The notes: generated by a model from the sequence alone, not told the origin. A DNA stretch of 16,021 nt from CBFHMJ01 sp965656875 (GCA_965656875.1 CBFHMJ010000006.1:1-16021); one strand, 5' to 3'. Positions 1-7,883 are shown, counted from the stretch's first letter. Program-made: numbers and translations.

Positions 1-72
1 TTTTTCCAGTAGCTCTTTGAGTCTGAAGTAGTAAACGCTATGGCCTTGTTGACAGAAGTGATGACCCAGTGC
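1..72 (-). pseudogene. istB: istB fragment (IS21-family helper ATPase)
   Basis: Read on the minus strand, this stretch gives ALGHHFCQQGHSVYYFRL followed by KELLEK. This matches the part of IstB-like AAA+ ATPases just after the Walker A region, where the pattern is usually A-L-G-x-x-[AF]-C-x-x-G-x-x-V-x-[FY]-x-R-L. The frame runs off the left edge of the window, so the rest of the gene lies outside. At its other end it stops against an IS21-type terminal repeat (71-90). The istB 5' end and all of istA have been deleted. IstB helps IstA in transposition. This remnant cannot do so alone. The family call rests on motif recognition only. Confidence 0.6.
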
Positions 73-90
73 CATTGATGGGAATATGCA
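71..90 (+). repeat. Solo IS21-type terminal inverted repeat (istA-side end)
   Basis: GCCATTGATGGGAATATGCA recurs, with one difference in its last bases, at 3790-3809. Its reverse complement resembles the other terminus TGCGTATTACCATGATGCCG (3719 on, 12324 on), so the two are imperfect terminal repeats of one element that ends in TGC...GCA. Here the outer end is base 90. The next base already belongs to the Rhs reading frame, so the element end and the Rhs gene abut directly. Confidence 0.6.
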
Positions 91-138
91 GCACTGGGTG
101 GTATCACCCGTTACAGCTATAACAGTAACGGTCAGCCG

Positions 139-2682
139 GTGGTGATGCAGGATGCGGCCGGCAACCGGATTCTGGCCCAGTGGAATGGTCTGGGGCATAA
201 AACCCGGGTGGATGACCCGAACCAGGGCACCAGCTATTTTATCTATAACGGCTTTGGTGAACTGGAGAAGCAGACTGATGCAAACGGCAGGGTCACCACG
301 TTTGAGTATGACAAACTGGGCCGGGTAACCCGGCGTGTTGCTGATGGCAGTGTGGCCACCTTCGGGTTCGACAGCCAGAAAAAAGGCCTGCCAGACAGTG
401 AGGCGGAACACGGCATTACCCGAACCTTCGGCTATGATGTGCTGAGCCGTCCGACGACCTCCACTGTTACTCTTGACGGTATCAGTCGCACCGTGAAAAC
501 GCAGTACGACAGCCACGCGGGTCGCCCGAAGGCACTGGTGTATCCGAATGGCCTGACGGTGGCACTGGACTATAACGACCGGGGTTATCTGACGACGGAG
601 CGCAACGCACAGACCGGGTATGTCTACCGGGACATCACGCAGACCGATGCGCTGGGCAATGTGACACAGACAACCCTGACGGACGGGCTGTTAACGGCAC
701 AGGCGACATACAGCCTGCGCACCGGACAGATGACGGACAACCGGGTAACGCACACCGCCAGCAGTGCCGACACCCTGCATCATCTGGAATACACGGCGTT
801 TGATACCTTCGATAACCTGACACAGCAACAGAACACCCTGACGGGCCTGACCGAATCCTTCCACTACGACAAGCTGCACCGACTGACCGGGAACACGGTC
901 ACGTATGGCGGTCAGACCGTACAACAGATTGACTATGCTTATGATGCGGTCGGTAATCTGCTGAAGAAAACCGATTACTCCGCGGACCGGCCGGATGCTT
1001 ACACCTACCACACAAGCCAGCCCAATGCGGTTGCCACGGTACTGAAACCGGATAACACCACGGTGTCGTTCAGTTATGACGCCCGGGGCAATCTGACCAC
1101 CGGCGATGGCCTGACGGCAACGTACAACACCTGGGATAAGCCCACCCGTCTGACCCGCAGTAAACAGGGTATCAGTACCACCATGGCCTTTACCTACGGT
1201 GCTGACCTGATGCGCTACAAACAGGTCAGAACCACCGACGGTATCTCCTCAACCACGTACTACATCGACAAGCTGTATGAGGAAACCCACACGGCCGGCC
1301 GGACTGAGTGGAAAGCCTATATCAGTGACGTGGCTGTGGTCGGTGAAACACAACAACAGGGCCGGTATATCGCGTTCACCCATAAAGACCGCCTCGGCTC
1401 CGGCACCACCTTCACGGACCATCACGGTCAGGTGACCACCCTGCGAACCTTTGACCCGTTCGGTAAACCCAGAGGCAACGACGGCGCCAGCCTGAGCAAT
1501 ACCACGCTGGACAACCTCGACCAGAGTCGCCGGGGTTTCACCGACCACGAACATCTGGATGAGATTGACATCATTCACATGAACGGGCGGGTGTACGACT
1601 ACAACCTCGGCCGCTTTATGTCCGTCGACCCGGTGATTCAGAGTCCGGGCAACTCACAGAGCATGAACCCGTACAGTTATATTATGAATAACCCTCTGGC
1701 GGGGGCCGACCCGACGGGGTATAGCGCACAAACGAAAGAGCAGAAGATTACCAGGAGTGTAACGGTCAAACGTCCGGGAAGTCGCATTAAGAAAACCGTT
1801 GAAGTGGAAATAACACTTACTGATACTGATAATGGTAGCGGTGGCGTCACGGTTGAAATATCAGGTGGTGGAGATTCGCCGGGTGTTGCGTCTGCCGCAA
1901 GGCGTATTGCCAAAAGTGAAATAACGGGCACATTAAAATCATCGGGGCTTAAGGTGAATGATATTGAGGGAGAGGGTAATAAGACCGTTGCCAGTAGTGT
2001 TAATCAGTTGGATAGTGACAGCGGCTCAGAGCATAGTAGTACCAGTGGAGCTTTTGGTAATACTGGGAAGATGACAACTAACGAAGAAGTCATTGATGGT
2101 TTCAATAGCAGCGTAAAGAAACACGGTAGCATTGACGGCAACCTCCAGCTTACGGATGACTTATCACTTAATTACACAACAAGTGGCTCAGAAGGGTTTG
2201 ATGCGACTATTTTGGGACACCTTAACAAACTCAAAGGCAATAAGTACGGGCTGGAAATGCTTATAGGTCTTGCTGAGAGCGGCAAATCACTCAACATATA
2301 TGAAAACTTCGGGCAAAGTGCCACCATATCGAGGGGGTGGACTGATTTCTCATGGGGCGGCTCAACCATTGCTTTTGACGCCCGACCAGTTAGGTCCCCC
2401 GTAGCCTTCGAGAATATCCGAGGAAGACCCATAGGTCGAAGCTTTAACCCTCGGTATGTACTGGCTCATGAGTTATTTCATGCATGGCAGAATACTTCAT
2501 ATATGAATGGAGCACCGTCCATTGGTCGTTCAGTCTCAGGTGAAAGTGGTTGGGAAGTGTCTGCGGTGCGATTTACAAATCAAATTCGCAGGGCTGACCG
2601 TATGCCATTCGCTAGAACGCAGTATTCAATAGGAGGACCTAGAGTTGATAGCTATCAATCGATTCGTGAAAGAACACATTAA
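139..2682 (+). CDS. Rhs/YD-repeat protein A1, 5'-truncated, with a zinc metallopeptidase (M91/NleD-like) tip
   Basis: Residues 1 to about 528 are the C-terminal half of an Rhs core. YD repeats are visible (FEYDKLGRVT, FHYDKLHRLT, YAYDAVGNLL, FSYDARGNLT). They are followed by the core end NGRVYDYNLGRFMSVDP and the DPTGY motif at residues 524-528, where tips normally begin. The tip, about 319 residues and much more AT-rich, holds LAHELFHAWQ (H777, E778, H781), a zincin HExxH. E802 or E806 is a candidate third ligand, followed by the Asn-x-Ile-Arg and Arg...Tyr pattern typical of the M91 (NleD-like) effector peptidases. Rhs homology actually starts at base 91, against an IS21 end. The GTG at 139 is only the first usable start in a gene that has lost its N-terminal secretion part. 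The tip is intact. Its host target is unknown. Its putative immunity gene overlaps the 3' end. Confidence 0.85.
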   Translation: MVMQDAAGNRILAQWNGLGHKTRVDDPNQGTSYFIYNGFGELEKQTDANGRVTTFEYDKLGRVTRRVADGSVATFGFDSQKKGLPDSEAEHGITRTFGYDVLSRPTTSTVTLDGISRTVKTQYDSHAGRPKALVYPNGLTVALDYNDRGYLTTERNAQTGYVYRDITQTDALGNVTQTTLTDGLLTAQATYSLRTGQMTDNRVTHTASSADTLHHLEYTAFDTFDNLTQQQNTLTGLTESFHYDKLHRLTGNTVTYGGQTVQQIDYAYDAVGNLLKKTDYSADRPDAYTYHTSQPNAVATVLKPDNTTVSFSYDARGNLTTGDGLTATYNTWDKPTRLTRSKQGISTTMAFTYGADLMRYKQVRTTDGISSTTYYIDKLYEETHTAGRTEWKAYISDVAVVGETQQQGRYIAFTHKDRLGSGTTFTDHHGQVTTLRTFDPFGKPRGNDGASLSNTTLDNLDQSRRGFTDHEHLDEIDIIHMNGRVYDYNLGRFMSVDPVIQSPGNSQSMNPYSYIMNNPLAGADPTGYSAQTKEQKITRSVTVKRPGSRIKKTVEVEITLTDTDNGSGGVTVEISGGGDSPGVASAARRIAKSEITGTLKSSGLKVNDIEGEGNKTVASSVNQLDSDSGSEHSSTSGAFGNTGKMTTNEEVIDGFNSSVKKHGSIDGNLQLTDDLSLNYTTSGSEGFDATILGHLNKLKGNKYGLEMLIGLAESGKSLNIYENFGQSATISRGWTDFSWGGSTIAFDARPVRSPVAFENIRGRPIGRSFNPRYVLAHELFHAWQNTSYMNGAPSIGRSVSGESGWEVSAVRFTNQIRRADRMPFARTQYSIGGPRVDSYQSIRERTH
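2631..2636 (+). promoter_or_regulatory. Shine-Dalgarno site deciding a TTG start
   Basis: A perfect AGGAGG lies inside the toxin coding sequence, 8 bases before the TTG at 2645. It supports a rare TTG start for the immunity gene and translational coupling with the toxin, whose stop lies 38 bases past that start. Confidence 0.65.
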
Positions 2683-3364
2683 AGCCACACTTATAATATT
2701 GGTCACTTTGGCTGGGGGTGCATCTTATGCTGCACTCTCAGGAAAGAACCTAAATTTTCTGAATTCATTTTTGAATACAAGTTCGCAGTTCGACACTTGC
2801 AGAACTGGCTTGCATTACAGAAATGACGTAATGAATAATGTTCGTAATCTCCTAAGCGAAAATGGTGGGGTTGCTGAAGAGTACTTTTCAGCCAAAGGAC
2901 TATCTGAGGAAGGGTTAAGTTATCTTCTGCTGGTTAAATATGAAACTAATGCCTTGATGGTGACATATCGTGCTGTAGGTGGAATCAAGGTCAAAAAGCT
3001 TTCACGGAAAGAGGTTACCAAACTTATTTCCGGTTTAATTGGGGCTGACTATGACCAAACAAAAGATTACTTTGGTGGTGATAGCTTCCATGGCACATGT
3101 AACTTTATGAGGCTATATAATTTCGGCGAACAGCATGAGATTAAACTAATTAACGCCCCTCTGACTAGCAAGGATAAAAACGAAATAGCTATACTTTCAA
3201 GGATAAATACTCTGATTGGAGGTGAGTATTTAGATGATGGGGGGGACTTCAACGTTACACAACCTCCAGCCGAACTTAGCGAAACTGAATTGGAGGCTCT
3301 CAATGAGCTTACGAAGGGTGACCTCTTTCATGAGTTAAGAGAGCTTAAATTGAAGAAACTATAA
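2645..3364 (+). CDS. Putative exported/membrane-anchored immunity protein to the A1 metallopeptidase tip
   Basis: The 239-residue product has a basic N terminus (NRFVKEHIK) and then a hydrophobic stretch of about 20 residues (ATLIILVTLAGGASYAAL). This reads as a signal anchor or signal peptide. The rest is soluble, with two cysteines (in FDTCRTG and FHGTCNF) that could pair in the periplasm. I do not recognise the family. The immunity role is inferred from position: it overlaps the toxin 3' end by 38 bases in another frame and has its own strong ribosome binding site. Export suggests that the toxin is neutralised at or outside the inner membrane. The gene is AT-rich like the tip and appears intact. 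The TTG start is favoured by the AGGAGG spacing. An internal start would lose the hydrophobic segment. Confidence 0.7.
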   Translation: MIAINRFVKEHIKATLIILVTLAGGASYAALSGKNLNFLNSFLNTSSQFDTCRTGLHYRNDVMNNVRNLLSENGGVAEEYFSAKGLSEEGLSYLLLVKYETNALMVTYRAVGGIKVKKLSRKEVTKLISGLIGADYDQTKDYFGGDSFHGTCNFMRLYNFGEQHEIKLINAPLTSKDKNEIAILSRINTLIGGEYLDDGGDFNVTQPPAELSETELEALNELTKGDLFHELRELKLKKL

Positions 3365-3457
3365 ATCTTCAAAAATGATCAAAGCATCACACCTACTTCA
3401 GCATTACTAGCAATATCCATCATCAAACCATCCGTATAAATCTTTCTGGTTTTCAGC

Positions 3458-3463
3458 TATAAT
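3458..3463 (+). promoter_or_regulatory. Candidate -10 box
   Basis: A perfect TATAAT lies 24 bases upstream of the recombinase start at 3487. A good -35 box is not obvious at the right distance, so this is a weak promoter call. A ribosome binding site (GGAGA, 3477-3481) precedes the start codon. Confidence 0.35.
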
Positions 3464-3486
3464 CTCGAAAGTTACGGAGAACCTAA

Positions 3487-3718
3487 ATGAGTATAATCAG
3501 CAACTTAGAAGATTATAGAACACCCACCCCAAACACCGAAAACTCGAAAGTTACCAATACCCGCAAGTATAAAGATGTTCGTGAACGTGAATATCTAACA
3601 ACATCAGAAATTGAACGCATCAGCAAAGCTGGTCGCCACGGACATCGAGACTGCACCATCATCATGATTGCTTACCATCATACATTGCGCAAACTCAAAC
3701 GTGATTACCCTGCCACCC
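3487..3718 (+). pseudogene. Tyrosine recombinase (FimB/phage-integrase type), internally deleted and truncated
   Basis: The N-terminal part REYLTTSEIERISKAGRHGH, then RDCTIIMIAYHHTLR, matches the start of FimB-like tyrosine recombinases (usual pattern: REYLT..EIE.L..AA...GRHGHRDATL.L.AYRH.LR). The expected strand after the first catalytic arginine is missing. The sequence jumps to KLKRDYPAT, which resembles a later segment (…L.RL.RDYP.SP.VF…). It then stops at base 3719, where the end of a mini-IS begins. The catalytic H-x-x-R and Tyr are absent, so the protein cannot be active. The open frame continues into the mini-IS up to 3783, but those residues are not recombinase. Such recombinases often help mobilise accessory regions. 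Here it is only a remnant. Confidence 0.65.
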
Positions 3719-3809
3719 TGCGTATTACCATGATGCCGATCATTCAACTTTCTTTCTGTAGAGCCAGGCACAAATTAGCTTGAGTGATCGCCATTGATGG
3801 GAATATGTA
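3719..3809 (+). mobile_element. 91-bp mini-IS21 (two terminal repeats joined to the istB 3' end)
   Basis: The left terminus TGCGTATTACCATGATGCCG and about 40 further bases are nearly the same as 12324-12382, which there runs into istB. The right terminus GTGATCGCCATTGATGGGAA… is the opposite repeat of the element, also seen at 71-90. The internal bases are the untranslated stretch beyond istB. At 12324 on, istB continues as GTAATCGCCATC. Here the sequence switches to GTGATCGCCATT, so the deletion probably happened within the shared GT-ATCGCCAT. The result looks like a MITE. No target duplication is visible. One side cuts a recombinase gene and the other abuts Rhs A2. Confidence 0.6.
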
Positions 3810-4958
3810 GCACTGGGCTATAACGACCGGGGTTACCTGACGACGGAGCGTAATGCACAGACCGGGTATGTCTACCGGGACATCACGCAGACCGATGCGC
3901 TGGGCAATGTGACACAGACAACCCTGACGGACGGGCTGTTAACGGCACAGGCGACATACAGCCTGCGTACCGGACAGATGACGGACAACCGGGTGATGCA
4001 CACCGCCAGCAGTGCCGACACCCTGCATCATCTGGAATACACGGCGTTTGATGCCTTCGGTAACCTGACACAGCAGCAGAACACCCTGACGGGCCTGACC
4101 GAATCGTTCCACTACGATAAGCTGCACCGACTGACCGGGAACACGGTCACGTATGGCGGTCAGACCGTACAACAGATTGACTATGCCTGGGATGCGGTCG
4201 GTAATCTGCAGAAGAAAACCGATTACTCCGCGGACCGGCCGGATGCTTACACCTACCACACCCGTCAGCCCAATGCGGTTGCCACGGTACTGAAACCGGA
4301 TAACACCACAGTGTCGTTCAGTTATGACGCCCGGGGCAACCTGACCACTGGCGATAGTATGACGGCAACGTACAACACCTGGGATAAACCGACCCGTCTG
4401 ACCCGTAGTAAACAGGGTATCAGTACCACCATGGCCTTTACCTACAGTGCTGACCTGATGCGTTACAAACAGGTCAGAACCACCGACGGTATCTCTTCAA
4501 CCACGTACTACATCGACAAACTGTATGAGGAAACTCACACGGCCGGCCGGACTGAGTGGAAAGCGTATATCAGTGAGGTGGCTGTGGTCGGTGAAACACA
4601 ACAACAGGGCCGGTACATTGCGTTCACCCATAAAGACCGTCTCGGCTCCGGGACCACCTTCACGGACCATCACGGTCAGGTAACCGCCCTGCGAACTTTT
4701 GACCCGTTCGGTAAACCCAGGGGCAACGACGGCGCCAGCCTGAGCAACACCACGCTGGACAACCTCGACCAGAGCCGCCGGGGTTTCACCGACCACGAAC
4801 ATCTGGATGAGATTGATATCATTCATATGAAGACTACACCCGAGATTTCAGTTAGAGAATTCGATCTGCAATCAGTCTCTACTGAAGATAAAGTTAAAGA
4901 TGACAGGCCAAAAAGATATAGTTTTAAAGTCGTCAGAAAATTTGGAAGATTAGACTAA
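3810..4958 (+). pseudogene. Rhs fragment A2 with a short foreign C-terminal tip
   Basis: From about 3819 the sequence closely follows A1 (A1 position 569 onward): YNDRGYLTTERN, then the same YD repeats (FHYDKLHRLT, FSYDARGNLT). The Rhs match stops at FTDHEHLDEIDIIHM (about 4831), before the usual core end NGRVYDYNLGRF and DPTGY. It is replaced by 44 AT-rich residues (KTTPEISVREFDLQSVSTED … VVRKFGRLD). The tip is therefore fused to a core lacking its closing segment and is very short, so this is probably the tail of a lost toxin. No stop interrupts the frame, and a protein could start at GTG 3909, but it would have neither the N-terminal region nor a proper tip. The 5' end abuts the mini-IS. 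The TAA overlaps the next start. Confidence 0.7.
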
Positions 4959-5380
4959 TGCCAAAAGGTGAAATTAAAATGAGTAGCTTAGTATTTGATT
5001 TGGTGAAGGGGATGTTGGGTAGCTTTAAACTTAACGAGCCGTTAAGTAAAGAGTTTCAGGGTATTACAGTCAGAATTGAAGGGGATGGTTATGATATTGG
5101 TGTAATTGATGGGAATGTGCGGCATATTTCCGCATATTTCTTGCCGATAGCAAGTCGTCGAGAAATTTTTGATGGTGATATTATTATAAATAATAAGCGT
5201 ATAGCTTTTGATTGCAATAAATCCAGTGAGTTTGTAAAGTCCCTATTGGGAACGCCCTCTGATAGTTGGAATGATGGTTCCGAAGAATCTGTGGTATACC
5301 AATTTGGTGATATTGAAGTAGCATTTTCATGGGATATAAGTGCAGGTCACCGATTATATTTTATAAGTTGTTATAATTAA
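4958..5380 (+). CDS. Putative immunity protein following the A2 tip
   Basis: The 140-residue soluble protein has no signal sequence and is acidic and AT-rich. I do not recognise the family. The role is inferred from position: its ATG at 4958 overlaps the TAA of the A2 fragment (TAATG). A second ATG at 4979 (MSSLVFDLVKGML) has a better ribosome binding site (AAGGTG about 10 bases upstream) and may be the real start, giving 133 residues. The C-terminal half contains SDSWNDGSEESVVYQFGDIE, the kind of small mixed alpha/beta sequence common in Rhs/CDI immunity proteins. The toxin it would neutralise survives only as a 44-residue tail. Confidence 0.6.
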   Translation: MPKGEIKMSSLVFDLVKGMLGSFKLNEPLSKEFQGITVRIEGDGYDIGVIDGNVRHISAYFLPIASRREIFDGDIIINNKRIAFDCNKSSEFVKSLLGTPSDSWNDGSEESVVYQFGDIEVAFSWDISAGHRLYFISCYN

Positions 5381-5593
5381 AAACGCTTGAACGGACTGAA
5401 ACTTTGTAAAAGAGTTAATTTTTTGGAACTGCATTTCAGTTAATTTGTGTTTCGAGGCACTCCGGGACCATGTAACTAAATCTGTGTAACTGCCTGTTAT
5501 CTGTAGTAATGTGATTACCAAGGGAAACTGACGGTATAATTACAGAGCGACTTTGACGTAGTCACATTATCAGCGTCAGCCCAGGTTGGTAAC
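5381..5593. other. Non-coding gap without a confident feature
   Basis: No supported gene is seen here. The stretch AACTAAATCTGTGTAACTGC (around 5473-5492) recalls IS256-family ends, but there is no transposase beside it and no matching repeat, so I do not call an element. Confidence 0.3.
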
Positions 5594-6035
5594 TCAAACC
5601 GACTTGGGAAATAGCTCCAACTTAGCAAGCCTTAGTACGGCTTTATTCATATTTTCTCGTAACCATATATAACGCACACTCGCAGGACTTATTTCAATGT
5701 CCATTTTAACCTTGAGCTGACGAGATATTTGAGCTTGGCCCAGGTGATGATTTTTAAGGCTGAAGTCAATAACGACTTTCTCTAGCTCTTCTTCTGTTCT
5801 ATTTTTATGCCGTAAATCAGGTGTCTCTTGATACACCACTGAGCCTGGAAGTTTCGGATACGTTGCCAAGCTTATCTGCTAACGCTAAGACATCTAATTT
5901 TTTCTGTATCTCGATATCTTCCATTGAGGTTTTAACAGGTTCAATGACTTCACTAATTGATAGGTGACGACCTGCGAAGTAAGCGTCAAACGAGTTTTTA
6001 GTTATATATTGCTTATTCCCATCAATGTCGATCAC
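5594..6035 (-). pseudogene. Transposase N-terminal (helix-turn-helix) remnant, frameshifted
   Basis: On the minus strand one frame gives FDAYFAGRHLSISEVIEPV, then LDVLALADKLGNVSETSRLS and GVSRDT, a helix-turn-helix region. After GVSRDT the frame stops, and the next frame continues TPDLRHKNRTEEELEKVVID … HLGQAQISRQL … ISPASVRYIWLRENMN. The two parts join at about 5818 inside ACACCTG. The usual 15-20 residues between them (after SRDT-x-Y-x) are missing, so an internal deletion with frame change happened there. The sequence ends at KLELFPKSV (5594) with no DDE integrase core. The type is that of integrase-core transposases with a winged HTH start (IS481-like). I am unsure of the exact family. 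The first few residues of the upstream frame lie in a terminal repeat (6010-6035), so the true start is lost. Confidence 0.55.
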
Positions 6036-6105
6036 CTAATAACATTCATGCCGATCACTTTTGGCCCAAAATGTTATTAAATGATCGGCGTCATGGTAAT
6101 ACGCA
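6010..6105. mobile_element. 96-bp MITE-like element with IS21-type ends
   Basis: The left end TGCTTATTCCCATCAATGTC… (6010-6035) and the right end TGATCGGCGTCATGGTAATA… (6082-6105) are the two imperfect termini seen at 3719-3809, here on the opposite strand. The inside differs from that element and carries its own inverted repeat (TAATAACATT at 6037-6046 and AATGTTATTA at 6070-6079) and a further GTGATCGGCAT-like motif. It separates a transposase remnant from a resolvase remnant. No target duplication is evident. Confidence 0.5.
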
Positions 6106-6399
6106 TTCAGGTCACTAACCGAATCCATTGATCCCCAAAGCTCCACAGGTAAGCTGGTGTTCAATATCTTTGCATCACTGGCAGAATTTGAACGCAACCT
6201 GATACATAAGCGGACATCAGCAGGGTTAGAAGCAGCCCGTGACAGAGGTCGCCATGGTGGACGACCATCAAAGCTGAACCATCATCAAGTTAAGAAAGTA
6301 AAGGCCTTGCTGATGGACCCTGACATGACCAGGACGGAAGTGGCGCAACACTTCAATGTCTCACGGATCACATTGAATCGAGCATTACTAGCCATTTAA
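6106..6399 (+). pseudogene. tnpR: Serine recombinase (Tn3-type resolvase/invertase), C-terminal part
   Basis: The frame reads FRSLTESIDPQSSTGKLVFN, then IFASLAEFERNLIHKRTSAG, LEAARDRGRHGGRPSKL and a helix-turn-helix MTRTEVAQHFNVSRITLNRA. These are the end of the catalytic domain, the E helix and the Hin-like DNA-binding domain of resolvases. The N-terminal part with the catalytic serine is missing. The frame is cut at 6105, exactly where the MITE-like element ends. The GTG at 6157 is a start only on paper. It is a relic of a Tn3-family or invertase element. No terminal repeats of Tn3 are visible nearby. The DNA-binding domain itself is whole. Confidence 0.75.
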
Positions 6400-6412
6400 C
6401 AAGGTCAGGGGA

Positions 6413-7648
6413 CTAAAACCGGATAACACCCTGGTGTCGTTCAGTTATGACGCCCGGGGCAACCTGACCACTGGCGATGGCCTGACGGCAACGTACAACA
6501 CCAGGGATAAACCCACCCGCCTGACCCGCAGTAAACAGGGTATCAGTACCACCATGGCCTTTACCTACGGTGCTGACCTGATGCGTTACAAACAGGTCAG
6601 AACCACCGACGGTATCTCCTCAATCACGTACTACATCGACAAGCTGTATGAGGAAACCCACTCGGCCGGCCGGACTGAGTGGAAAGCCTATATCAGTGAG
6701 GTGGCTGTGGTCGGTGAAACACAACAACAGGGCCGGTACATTGCGTTCACCCATAAAGACCGTCTCGGCTCCGGGACCACCTTCACGGACCATCACGGTC
6801 AGGTGACCGCCCTGCGTACTTTTGACCCGTTCGGTAAACCCGGGGGCAACGACGGCGCCAGCCTGAGCAACACCACGCTGGACAACCTTGACCAGAGCCG
6901 CAGGGGTTTCACTGACCACGATCATCTGGATGAGATTGATATCATTCACATGAACGGTCGGGTGTATGATTATAACCTTGGGCGATTCCTATCGGTCGAT
7001 CCGCTTTTGCATGAGGGTTCTCAGGGAATCAATCCCTACAGTTACCTCATGAATAACCCGTTGGCTGGCACAGACCCAACAGGATACGAGCCTGAGAAAG
7101 AGACCATTGAAGTCAGCAAAGGTGCACAAGTATTTAGTGATGCAGATGGCAATAAATATGTCAGTGCTGGTGATAGAAGTGGGGATTATATTAAGGTAGA
7201 TTCGATATCAAGCACATCTGGCAACACCCAAATTACTCAGAATTTTGGAGACAACGGACAAATTATATCGTTCAGTGCCACTAATTCGGCAGGAACTTTG
7301 AATGTTACAGATTTAGGAAGTCAGCAACAAGTTGCAACTTTTACAGCCTCAGATAACTCGACAAACGCATCAGTACCTAAAGAAGGAGGGGAACACCCTA
7401 ATGATAATCAAATGACGGGAGATAATACTCAACCAGAACGCAGCTTCTGGGATAACCCCGGTAGGCACTTACCTTCAGCTCCTCAAGGTTTAGTTGATTT
7501 CGTAGCAGGTTTTGGTGATTCACTGCCATTCAACCTTACGAAGCATGTTCGAGACTTCGCTGATATTGATAGTGTTGATACTGATTCTGATAATTATGGT
7601 TACGGCAACACTACGGAATCGCTGGTAACGAGACGTTCGGAATTGTGA
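6413..7648 (+). pseudogene. Rhs fragment A3 with core end and pre-toxin region, toxin lost
   Basis: Rhs homology starts at LKPDNTLVSFSYDARGN (A1 position 1043) directly after the resolvase remnant. It continues through DEIDIIHMNGRVYDYNLGRF and DPTGYE (about 7090). Unlike A2 this copy keeps the core end. The AT-rich region after it (EPEKETIEVSKGAQVF … QPERSFWDNPG … GLVDFVAGFGDSLPFNLTKH … FADIDSVDTDS) is the kind of pre-toxin linker found in Rhs proteins, where VAGFGD…L is common. It ends at RRSEL with no recognisable toxin domain. 35 bases later a 65-bp repeat begins, so the toxin was probably removed by the event that left the repeat. GTG 6434 is the first start. The N-terminal three quarters of an Rhs protein are missing. 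Confidence 0.7.
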
Positions 7649-7682
7649 CCCTGTAGGGCCAGTGACATTAAACCCGGATTAA

Positions 7683-7747
7683 CCCGAAAAAGAGTTACAA
7701 AGTGCAGCATAAAAATCAAGCAAGTAGTGACAACCACCTTGAAAAAC
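7683..7747. repeat. 65-bp direct repeat, copy 1
   Basis: From CCCGAAAA to TTGAAAAAC this copy matches 9137-9201 at 61 of 65 bases by direct comparison. It lies just before a toxin tail. The second copy lies just before a Hint-domain remnant. The two frame about 1.4 kb with one immunity gene and a dead IS3-family element. I do not recognise the repeat. It may be the end of an unidentified element. Confidence 0.7.
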
Positions 7748-7748
7748 G

Positions 7749-7868
7749 AGGGCTAGAAAAATAGCAGCGGCTGGCTCATACAGGCCGAGTGCATCAGATG
7801 CAGCATTGACGCTAATTGGCGGTTCAGGTGTGGATTCATACATATCTCTGATGACAGACGATAAGTAG
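7749..7868 (+). pseudogene. C-terminal tail of an Rhs toxin tip
   Basis: The open frame after the repeat reads RARKIAAAGSYRPSASDAAL, then TLIGGSGVDSYISLMTDDK and a TAG at 7866. It has no start codon of its own and no upstream toxin or Rhs sequence in frame. I read it as the last 39 residues of a toxin tip because it ends 15 bases before an intact small gene with a good ribosome binding site, the usual toxin-immunity layout. The toxin family is not recognisable. The partner being a membrane protein suggests, weakly, a membrane-acting toxin. Confidence 0.45.
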
Positions 7869-7883
7869 CAAGAGGATACTAAT

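Noticed and set aside
64..99. Inverted repeat ACCCAGTGC / GCACTGGGT around the IS21 end as a functional hairpin.
   Set aside because: The arms belong to istB and to Rhs coding. The pairing is probably a coincidence of the junction.
691..1578. Long minus-strand open frames opposite the Rhs core, repeated at 3939-4826 and 6620-6949.
   Set aside because: They recur only because the Rhs core is repeated. They have no family pattern or ribosome binding site and are antisense shadows of YD-repeat coding.
5105..5124. ATTGATGGGAATGTGCGGCA inside the gene at 4958, which resembles the IS21 terminal repeat.
   Set aside because: It lies in an intact reading frame coding IDGNVRH, with no element on either side. 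Probably chance.
5455..5500. IS256-like end (AAATCTGTGTAACTGC).
   Set aside because: No partner end and no transposase. The resemblance is from memory only.
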